DNA of 64,000 bases from Metellina segmentata (Eukaryota > Arthropoda > Arachnida > Araneae > Tetragnathidae), in assembly GCA_947359465.1 (NCBI GenBank), contig OX375880.1, positions 14,392,120 through 14,456,119 of the forward strand. Reading direction: 5' to 3'. Numbering within the stretch: position 1 is the first letter of the stretch; each line of letters starts with the position of its first letter. The notes under the pieces were generated by a model. It had not been told where the DNA came from. It saw nothing but the letters and a program-made list of their open reading frames with translations, and made no database searches. Positions 23,501-35,500 of the stretch are shown here, piece by piece. Position numbers and translations under genes: made by a program.

Positions 23501-26500
23501 TGAATGTTGAGCGAAAGGATTTTGCGCTTCTGCTATCCGATACAGCGTATTACTATATGACTGCGGCTGGAATCACACTCAAGGTGCTTTATCCGCGATT
23601 GCTCCAAGTTACTTGAGTGGTACACTTGTTTCACAACTGCAGAAAAAGTCCAATGAAACAATGTCAGGCAACATTAGTCTCTGTTGAGCGCAGTTTTTCA
23701 AAGTTAAAGAAATAAATTACTGACCAAGGATCGGCCATTCAACAATATCAACGTTATTTTGTATTTAATAATGTACAAATAAATTTTGAATTTTTTCATT
23801 TTTTACTAATAATTTATTTTAGATATTAGTATATAAAGAATAATTGCAACTTTAATTTTACTATTGCAACTTTTCCCATTTTTAATGCACCACAAAAGTT
23901 GCACTAATTATAAGTTAATTTTTTTTGCTCACTGCTCTTACCTCTCTTTCCTGCAAGACAACTTTCTTTGTCACCACCATGCGACTTCTCTCGACATGGA
24001 ACTTTGACTTCGACTTACGGTACTTGAGCCTGCAGAGGAGGAAAGCGGTGACACACGTCGCGGCGGACACGAAAACGACGACGGGGACGATGACCGACGG
24101 ATTGTCCGCTTTCAGCAGGGTGGCCTTCCCATCGGCTGCAGCACCCTTGTCGGAGGGGAGAGGAGGAGGCAAGACCTTCAAGAACGCGCTCCTGTAGGAG
24201 ACCCCGATGGAATTCCCGGCCAGGCAGGTGTAGAAGCCCTCGTCCTCGAACCCTGCGGGATCGATCACCAAGATGTGCGGGTCGGTGATGTTGCGGTCCG
24301 CGCTCACCAAGGGCTGGACATACGGGACCTCTGAACTGTCGGCGTAGGAGCCGTTGATCACCAGATGCTTCAGCCAGATCATCCTCGGCGACAGGTCGCT
24401 GATGAACCTGCATTCGAAGACGGCCCTGTCACCGACGTGGACGGTCGTGTTGCTTGGGAAACCGTCCTTGAAGAGAGGTCTGTGCGGAAGGCGTTCTGAA
24501 AAGATGAACGGTCAAAACATTATTTTTTCAGACTCACCCCCTCCCAGCTCACCAACTGGATTAGAGCTATAGCCCGAGAGGGGGGAATTGACCACCAACC
24601 CTTCGAGGAGGGAGAAGAGTTAAACCCACACTCACCGAAGAGTTATTTTAAAATATTAAAAAAAAACACATACAAAGGCCCCAACAGGCCCATAACAAAC
24701 AACACTAAGGAAAACACAGCCGGTGAACATGGGATTTATTTCCTGTAAGAGGGAATTAAGAGAGTGTAAGAGGGAATTCCGTTAACAATAACGGTTCACA
24801 AAGACAAGCCCATGCAAGCCAGAGCCTTGAAATGGCGTTTACAAAGGCCAACAGAATTAATCAGTATGTGAAACAATTTATAATTCATACCATTACCGGG
24901 CCACTGTAGCCTGGTTGGAAGAGTAAATTATTTCCAAACCACAACATATGGACATTTGAGGCCACAGCTGATTTAACGTGCACCATCCTTTTATGTACAC
25001 GAAGGTCTTCGGTTGTACTGGGCCCATCCCTATGAAAAATGCAATGCATGGAAGAGTTACCAAATTAAGCTATCAAAATACCATTCGTTCTTTTTTAATT
25101 AAGTCGGTGCCATTAGTTAAAATGGAATACGACATTAAAAAAACTAATAATTTTGCTTTATTTTAATGTATGTTCGGACCTTTTAATCTCCGTAAAAGGA
25201 GTAGACCAAAACTGTTGAGAAACAAACATCCCAGGAAATTTACCACTATTATTCTATCTTACTTAACTACTCCTAGATGGCGCCAGTTACAATACTCAAG
25301 GAAGATTTGCAGTTGAAAATCGACAATGCTGCCATATACATAAGAAAAGAGGAACTAAATATGATCTTTAAGTGAGGGAGGGGGCATGATTGGCCTGTTG
25401 GAAGATCAACCAAAGACTGATGTGCTCACAGTGGCTGGCACACATTTTTCTAACGTGGTCTCAAATGTCCTCAAGTTTGCATGTTGTGCACGTTTGGACA
25501 GAGGGAGTGCTAGGGCTTAAGTGTGATCACGTAATTTGATCGAGGTTCAAAATTACATGGTGTTGTCCTCTCATCTCTCCCTAAAGGGTTGATCCTAGAC
25601 CATCGCCAATAGCCCATTGTGTTGCTCCAGTGTGTTAAATATCTACCTACCTATTATATTGTTACCACCAGGCCAAAGGCACTAATCTGCATTTTGGCCA
25701 TTTCCACCTGGTGTTAGGTAGGTTCTTAGTGTTAGGTAGGTTAGGGATTTTAATTAACCTTGTTCACTTATTAAAAAACATTAGAAACAATTGTATAAAT
25801 AAAAAGAATTTTGAAATTTATATTTCCCCCTTCTTTTGGAGAACATATCGTTAACCCTAACTCAGTGAAGACTGCATCATTTTGCACAATAAAAAAAAAT
25901 TGCATGAAATTGTAAAAAATAGCTTTGTGAAATTCGGCTACAATCTATCTCTAAAGGCAATAGCCCCAACAAATTTAGAGAGACGGAATGTCAAACTTGT
26001 GTTACAGGTTTTCAATGAGTTTGTACACGAAGGTCTTTTAAAATTGGGGGAGAAGCATAATTTGCCTCACTATAGAGACAGCAGAGTTCATTAAAATAAT
26101 AAATGATTGGTGGAGTGTAGTCAATGTAAAAGCGCCATGATTTAAAGGCATTCGTTTAAATAATGAATATAAAAAGGCCCTATTGGCAAATTTTTTTGAG
26201 ACCCCTATTGCCCGATCTCAAATAAAATGCAACACATGTTCACGAAAGAGACCTATTCTGTGTTACGACGTTTGACAACATATGCATTAGTGGAAATTGC
26301 ATCCTACTGTCAAAATGAACTTAAAATGAACCACATTCTTCCTGGCAAACTTCAAACGGATTGCCTTGAATCTAGATTTGGTTTATACAGGCAATTGGCA
26401 GGTGCACAATATCGCATTTCTATAAGGCAGGTTTTCGAATGTGAAAAGAAATTATGCATGCAGAGCATAAGGAATTAGTGAAGGAACATGATATATAGAT

Positions 26501-29500
26501 ATACCCGAGTTGCATTTAAAGGAAAGTGAACTTTGTGGAGGCAATGATGAAATAAACTTGTGACTTTTTTTCTGTTTCTGTAACAAGAGATGATATTACA
26601 GAAGCAAATGATTATTTTCCTGTTTCAGTGTGTTTGGGAAGGTATTGTGTACATTCTGTTCTTAAATGATTAAAATGCAATTTATGCAAAATATATATTT
26701 ATTTTATCCAATATAGAAATCGAACTATCATCACATTCACTTATTTGAGATTTAGACATAGGAAAATTGAACTATCCTAAAAAAAATGTGGTAAATGTAG
26801 TTTTATATACCTATAATTCTTACAAAATTATGTAGGAATAATAAAATAAACTTTTGCAACACGCAAATCAAAAATTACTGGCCACAAGTATTATAATAAA
26901 TACTTTAGAAAGCGAAGAACAACTAGGGGGTTATGAAGAATGTGAGGAAGGACACAGCTCCAAAAGTAAGTAGAATGATAATAGCTCAGCTGTGAATGCA
27001 GTTCTGAATAATTATGGCAAGAAATTTAATGACGACTTGAAAAAGCCAGTACTAAATAAAAGAAAATTGAATACTCTAAGCAAATCTCAATGAAACAAAA
27101 CTTCGAAGGAAGAAATAAGTACTTCAAAGAGTCAGTTGTAAAATATACTGTCAATTGTGTATGTAGTTGACATAAAAAGGAATATACCAACGGGAACTCG
27201 CCTTGAAATTATGCTAAAAGGGCAAATGCGTTTCATGAGCCATACCTCTTGGATAACGTGGAAAACGGTCCATATAATGTAAATAAACTATTTTAAAAGT
27301 TTTCCTGTATCTCTTGGATAGATTATCAAATTAAGCTTCAATTGCCTAACCAGTACTCGGAGCTTTGTAAAATTAAAAAAAGACAAACTCCTTTTTTTTT
27401 AAATTATTTTTACTTTTCTTTGGGGGTAAGTTCCATGTGATACTAATATTAATTATTCACATGATAAAGCTATAAACTGCTTACAAAATCGGATTTATGA
27501 GCTCTGCAACGAAGAATAACATGGGCAAAAAGAGTATGAGTGTAAAAGAAAAGTGTAACCACCTGTAGTGACGTCACAAACTAGTCCGATGTCCTTCTAC
27601 TCTTGAAGGTCTCGGCTGCATCCGACCTTGAGAGGTGGTAAACCTAGAGTGCCTATATAATAAACCTATACTGAGGGGTATATCAGGTCTGTGGACCTGA
27701 CATTTGTTGGGCCGTATCTGCCTCCGGGCGTGAAATACATCTATTCGCTACAACTGATTTATCCAATGCGTCCTTTATCTTATTCGTACGATTTTCTGAA
27801 CTGGTTATTAAACCTCATCCCGGCGAGCACGGCCATTTTCTCAAATAGCTAATTGCAATAATTAGCTATATTTCTTCCAATAGCTAATTTAAATGAATAG
27901 CGTTTTTTTCTCAACCACCTCATTTGAATTAATAGCGGTTTTTTTCTCAAATAGCTAATTAAATTAAGTTACATTTACTCAAATAGCAAATTTAAATGGA
28001 TAACTATATTTTCTCAAATAGCTAATTTAGATTAATAGCTATATTTCCTCAAATAGCTAATGAATGTAGTAAAATAAGTAATTCGGAATAAAGCCTGTTT
28101 GGCAATTGAGAGATTAAAGATGTAAAGACAGATTTCTCAAATTTTAAACCAACCTTCAATGTCTAAGATGTAAGTGAAGTTGACTTTGCCTTCAGAGTTG
28201 GACACAATACACTGGAACGTTCCACTGTCAGAGAGCTGCAAATTGTCCATCATAAGGGAGTACTTTTTGTAGAGCACCTGAGAATTCAAATTAGAAACTT
28301 AAGATTTTGAGAAATAAAGTATGAAAATGCATGACATTTCTAGTACAGTGGTGCAAAACTTCCTGGACAAACTGTAAGAGGATGAACATAAAATTAACAG
28401 TAATCCACTCTGGTTGGGGAAACTGTGACAGGGTACAGGGAAATATACAGGGTGATTCACACATAAGTATGTATACAGTTTCCACATGCTGTAAAACAGG
28501 AACAGTTTAAGACACAGTCCCCAAATGCGAACTGTTAGCTAGGTATACTCATAAAGTTTGTGTCCCCGTCCCGAGCAAAGTGACGTAGGCGATAGTGAGC
28601 GTGTCACGTGACTAGTCACTGGAAATGGCTGTCTGCAGTGGAGAAGGCGTTTTGTGTCATTGAATTGAGCAAAACGGAATCTGTCACCGTTGTGCAACGA
28701 CATTTTTGATCACGATTTGAAAAAGAATCTCCAACCAGAAAATTCATTAACGATTGATAAAAAAACTTGAAACTACGGGCTGTTTGTGCAAACTTCCAAC
28801 TGTAGAAAAATAAATGTGACCAAGTTCACAGAAAGGTGGTCTGCTTTGAAAGACCTGGAGAAGGAAGGCATGATAGTTTTTATCACCTAGAATAGTATTC
28901 CTCATATGATCAGTAAAAAAAAAAAAACTAGCATTTTGCTGTTCTTTCACTCTTTGGCTCTACATATTCATGTGAACAATCTTTTTCAAGCATGATCCTT
29001 ATCAAAATTAAATTGAGGTGAGATAAATTTAATTATCGTCGTACTAGTCAACACTGTTGACGACAGTCTCCTAAGGGAAAGATTCGAGGACAACACCACG
29101 TAATTTTAAAACAGGGTCAGATCACGAAAGTAAATTGAGAAATTGTCTTATTGAGGAGAACCTTGAATCCTGCTCGAAATTAAAAACAACGACATACAAA
29201 CTTGACTTATCTAAACTTTCCAAGAAATGCAAGTTCATTGTTCACAATAAATGTGTGCCGTCATGTTTTTATTTTAATGTAAAAAAAAAATGTTTGTCAA
29301 TAAATATTATTTTTTTATTATTATATCTGGTTTTATATAATGTTAGTAGCTAGTTTAAACCAACTCCTAAAAACATGGTCAAACTCCGTAAAACAAATTT
29401 GGCTCTCAAAAGAAATTTTAAACGTTGTACTGCTGATCTTGGCTCTTTTGACTAATGAGTTGTCATTATCTAATGTTTGTAATGTAAAAAAATGTTTGTC

Positions 29501-32500
29501 AATAAATATTATTTTTTTATTATTATATCTGGTTTTATATAATGTTAGTAGCTAGTTTAAACCAACTCCTAAAAACATGGTCAAACTCCGTAAAACAAAT
29601 TTGGCTCTCAAAAGAAATTTTAAACGTTGTACTGCTGATCTTGGCTCTTTTGACTTATGAGTTTGCCGACTACTGTACTAGAGGAACACAACGGGCTGTT
29701 GACAACGGTTAGGGATCAATCCCCTAAGGAAAATGGCTGTTTTGGGAAAAAGTTGCCCAATATGAGACACCAAGATTTCTTAATATGATATTGTACATTC
29801 ACAATGACAAAGAAAGACAAGCGTGACAAAATACTCTATTTAACATAAAACTTAATTCATTTGCGTAAAAAACTTTTCAATTTACTTAACAATTTACCTT
29901 ATACGTCTAAAGAGCAGTCAAAGAAGTCTCTTGAAAGCAATGTATTATTATAGATGTTTACAGAAGTATGAGCCGTCTTGCGAAGGGGAAGGTTATGATT
30001 ACAATGACTCTACAGTCTTCCAAGCAGACGACACCGTGTGGTAAAGATACAGGAGTATCCCATATTGGGCAAGTTACTCATATTCGGTCACTTCCCAATG
30101 TATTTCAGCAAGTGCATAGTCATCTGACCGTGGTTCAAAATTACGGGGTGTTGTCTATGGATCTTATCCTTTGGATTTGATCCCAGATCGTCGCCAATAG
30201 CCCGTTGTGTTCCTCCAGTACGACGCTAATTAAAATACCTTCAGCAAACGCAAGCTGGATTTGATAAAGGGTTCTTTGGTTGCTCAACATTTAGTCCGTT
30301 TGTACACCAATCCATGTCTCGATGCTGCACGAAAGATTGGCAGAACTGTTATTTTATGACAACTGTGTCAATCAGAGAACTGCTGTTATTCGGGTAGTAA
30401 TTTAAATAATAGTGCTATTTTAAAAAAAAGAGTTAGCAACTGTTATAGGGAAAATGAAGTTACCGATATAAATCATATATACATATTTCAAAGAGGATGG
30501 ATGACGTATTAATCAATCATAGCCTCAAGTGGGTGAGACTAAACTTGATATGTGATACGATTGATTTAAATATTAGTTCTTGTTTATAAACATCCAAAAT
30601 TTACTCTTAACAAAAATAATGGCTTGCATAAAAAATCGTTTGGGCTTTTGAAAATGCCAACTGGATATAAGAGAAAAATATTTTAAACTCACTTCTTTAT
30701 CAGACTCCCTGGCTGGAACTTTGCCGTTTTTCAGCCATTCCACTGCAACAGGTGGATATGGAAAAGAAGCTGCTGGGCATTTTAGAATGACTGAACTGCC
30801 TGCAGGTCGCGCAAGTAGTTCCACGTGAATATTTGAACTGAAGAATGGGGCAACTAAGAAAACATAAACAAAGAATATTTTTATACAGAATTATTCTAAG
30901 AATTATACAGATATATAAAAAATGACCTAAAAGGAAAACGATTGACCTAATTTTTTCCCTTATTTATTTCAATTTTATTGACCTAATCCTACTGGAGCAA
31001 CACAACGGACTATGGACGACGGTCAGGGATCAATCCTGAATAAATAATTCGAGGACAGTGTCTCGTTATTTAGAACCAAGATCAAATGACGAAGTCAACA
31101 CAGTATCTGGGATCCTCATTCACCAAGCTTTCACACCACGCCAACGTGAGGAGATTTGAAGCCACAACAGATTTAATGTGCACCAGCCTCGCGACGATTT
31201 TTGGTTGGACCTAGTTTTGAACTAGCAACTCTCCGGGTGCTAATAAATATTTCATGTTTTTTACGTGTTAGCAAGATACAAAGTCAAAATTGATAAAAAA
31301 TGAATTTCCATTCAGCTTGTAGGCTCATTTAGTTTTGTCAAATTCTACGGCAAAAGTATGCACGTATAAATTTTCATGAAATGATTCAGTAAATTTTCGT
31401 GATCTACTTACGTGTTTCCCCTGAGCTCACAGGTCTGGATCGCAAGTATTCGTAATTATTATCAGTTCCCGGTTCATCTTGAAGATACGGTTCTATAAAA
31501 AAAACACAGATTATTAACATGCTGTTCCAATATTTGACACAGAATTGTAAAACTTTCTAATAAAGACGGGCAACACTTTAGGGGGCCAATTTTGATCAAG
31601 GAATTGGCTTGTTTAGTGCACTGTCGATTATGACCATCCTGTATACAACATGTATACATAATAATTATAACTAGCAGACCAGCGTACAAAATTTTTGCTA
31701 AACTTTCTTAATTGTCTAAATCTATTGATGGCAAAGTGTCGTTACTAACATTACGTTCATAGTGAACATAGAATCCATATTCACATGGATGGATTTCATA
31801 CTTCCAAATGTGTGAATTCAAATTATTCAATAATGTATCGTCCGTGTCATTACTATGGCAACTTTTTGCCACAAATGCAACTTTTTTTCACACGTTCTAC
31901 GCTCCATGTAAAGTACTAAAACCAAAATTCCTCTGACATGGGGTGTATTGTAAGTGAGTTATAATAGCAACATAAATGTAACTTTCTGCATAAATGCAAC
32001 TTTTTGCATAAATACAACCCACCTGCAACTTTTAAAAATTAATTAATATGAAATTACTATTTTATTTTTTGCCCTCTGAACCAACTCTTCGATCACGTGT
32101 GTCTGATCTTGCGAACGCCGAAGTATTGCGGGTCAAACAAGAAGTTAATGGAAAGAACCTGTTCGTCCTAACAGACGGAAGTTAAATAACAAGAAGTACT
32201 TTTAACACATTCGTTGGCACCCTTGATAATGCAGAGGAAACTTGTGTAATCGACTGCAGAGTTTGCGAGGTGAGTGTCGATCATCAATATGTTGTTCGCT
32301 TTGTAGATGACGTTTTAAAATCTCTGAATGTTGAGCCAAAGGATTTGGCTCAACATTCAGCTTCTGTATTTAAAAATGTATTATAATACTGTTATAAACG
32401 ACTAAATTTGTCAATATATTTTGATTTTTTCATTTTTTACGAATAATTTATTTTAGAATTTAGTGTATCAAAAATAAACGTAACTTTATTTCTATAAATG

Positions 32501-35500
32501 CAACTTTAGGGAATGATAAATGCAACTTTTTCCATTTTTACTGCATTACAACAAAAAAGTTGCCCTATTCATTACCAAAAAGGGGTTACGTCTAACTTTT
32601 GATGTCTTCGGAGGAATCAAATACACCATTATAATTTCTATATGCTTAAAATCAAAACTAAATAGATCTACGAATCTAAATTACAATTCACTCTATAACA
32701 AAAAAAAATCGACGCACCAAGAAGGAGTTGTTCAGGAGTTGTGCCGGGCTCGATCTACTTGGTACAACGCTGACTGGGGATGTAGTCTTTAGTGACGAGT
32801 CCCGTTTCCAACTGTGTCCCGACGACAACCGTAGACTCGTCTCGAGACATCCAAGGCACCGTGGGGATCCTGTCCTCACTATCGCATGCCCCACATGCCC
32901 ACAATAGTGCGGTATGGTCTGGGGTGCCATCTTTTTTGATAGCTGGAACCCTCTTTTAGTCATTCTAGCATACTTACAACACAGCGGTACGCAAACAAAA
33001 TTCTACGAATGATTGTGTAACCTTTCTTTTTGCAACACCCCGGACTTATTTTCAACAAGATAATACCCTGCTGCACACGGCATGGGTTGCTATGAATTGT
33101 CTTCGAGCTTTCCCAACACTTCCTTGGCCAGCCAAGTCTCCTGATCTCTCTCCCATAGAGCACATATGGGACATTATGGGAAGGTGATTGCAACCATCCT
33201 GGAATGTTGACAATTTAGCCCGACAGTTGGAGACAATTTGGCAAAAAATTTCGCAGGACGCCATCTGGGACTACTCTACTCAACCAGTGAAGGTGTCGGA
33301 GGCTTTCGAGTGGACGACCAGGACAGTGGTTCAGAAAGTTGTGGGTCATGCTCGACCCGAGAAACCGAATCTCCCATTTTGCAGTCATGATATATCACGC
33401 CTCTTCTTTTTTTTTAATAGAGGAACTTCCTAGCAAATGGATAATCTGTTATTCAGGAGTGCAGAGGGGAGTGCTGCCTCCAAGTAAGAAGCCTCACACT
33501 CACACATACCAAACTGCACTGCAGCCGTACATAGAGTCATTTTTAAGGACCCATCTGTCATTGCCCAAATACTCTTTTTGCACAAACTCAAAGCCTTAGT
33601 GTAGAGGTGCACAAAATGCGGCCCGCGAATCATCAATTTGCGGCCCGCAAACTAATTTTGACTAAACTTCCAAGGGGATTTAAGTTAAGAAGCAAATTGA
33701 CTGACAAACATTTAGAATCAGTCTTAAGAGTTTCTACTAGCAGTATTGAACCTAACATACCTAAATTAGTTAGTAAAACTCAGTATCAGCCATCCCATTA
33801 GCAAGATGTAACATAATTATTGTTTATGGTTTAGAAATTTTAATATTAAATATATTTGATGCTGTAATTTTTATTTCTAATTTTACTGATTTCATTAAAA
33901 TTTCTGATACTCATCTTTATTGCTCATTGTACTACAACTGTTAGTAAATTTATAACGTAAAATAATTTGCTGAAGTACATATGATGTTCTTGAGACACAT
34001 TCTTAAAAGTAATTTTGAATGATTGATCATTGTTAATGTTTGTAAACTTTTTTTTTAAACTATTCACACTATCATTCATTAAGCTCTGTAACAAGCTCCT
34101 AGATTTTTTGAAAAAACATTTGTAAGTTTAATCTTAAAAATATATATATATTTGTTTACTATACATATTAAGTGTAATAACAGCTGTACATAATTGGGTA
34201 GTAGCACTTTCATTGTGTCTGTGCTGTAACTTCATTTGCGGACCCCCATGTCTCAATCAACGGTGCGAGTGGCCCTTCTCCCAAAAAGGTTGTGCACCCT
34301 TGCCTTAGTGTAATTATTTTTTTTACACAGGGATAAGAAAGAAGACACTCCAATGGGTGAAATCACCACTAACCTATTATTTTCACAGTGAAATTATGTC
34401 TGATTTCTCCGTGAATATTTCTGGCCACGCAGGAGTAGATGCCACCATCAGAATGAGTAGCGTTCAGTATGGTGAGGGTGTGCTTGTCCACCTTCACGTG
34501 ACCCGACGTGCTCAGTTCCACCCCGTCGCCGAATCTGAACCACTCGGTCGTCGGTTTGGGACTTCCCGAGACAGAGCACCTCAGCTTCAGCTTCTCGAAC
34601 AAGGGCACCTCGAGGAATGTGGGGTTGTGGACGTCCCGGAATCTAGGTGGCGCTGCAAGTTATAAACAAGACCACATGAAACCAAAAAAAGCATCATATA
34701 TGGGTTTTTTAAAACCGCGGTTAGCAAATCTGGAAGAGCAACGGATCGACAAACGGCGAGTTCGAGATTCGATCCAACCAAAGTCCGTCGTGCACTTGGG
34801 GGCTGGTGCATGCTAAATCGGGAATGACCACAAATGTCCTCCCGTGATGTGGAATTCTGACGAGAGGGGTCCCATCTCAGGAGTTGACCTCGCCATCTGT
34901 TCCTTGGTTCAAAAAGACGAGGTGCTGCACTCGATCGTTCCCTTCGGGATTCCCTCCAGTGCGACGTAAATAAACTACCTACATACCAAATCAATAGATT
35001 TTTAGGTAGGTGGTTGATTCGTTACACTGGAGTGACACTGCGGGCTATTGCCGATGGTGCAGGATCAATCCCGAAGGAAAAGATCCGAGGAGACAACACC
35101 TGATCATTTTGAACAAAATAATCGTTCAAATGACGAGTCACCCCACTCTAAAAAATTCTACACCACGCCAATGGGAAGACATTTAGGGCCAGGACAGATT
35201 TAATGTGCACCAGCCCCACGTACACGACAGTCTAATTCGTTACTCTTCCAATCAGGCTACTATGGCCTCTCAGTTTTAAAGGAAATGAATACCAGAGAAG
35301 GTTCTTTTGTTCCAAAACAGAGACAGTGAACTATTTTATAACAGAACTCTAAATTCACTTATACCGAAAATCTGTTTAGCGTCCTTTTTCTCAGTTGATC
35401 CTAAATTGAGTTCTAGAGTTCGAAATTGTAACTGACAACTCTCTTCGTGAAGACCTAGTTATATTTTTTTGAAATTTGGAATACCTAAAATACATACTCG

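Noticed and set aside
27568..27749. Confident solo LTR
   Set aside because: TG..CA-type ends and a TATA motif are present but flanking duplications are absent, so it is kept only as a low-confidence feature.
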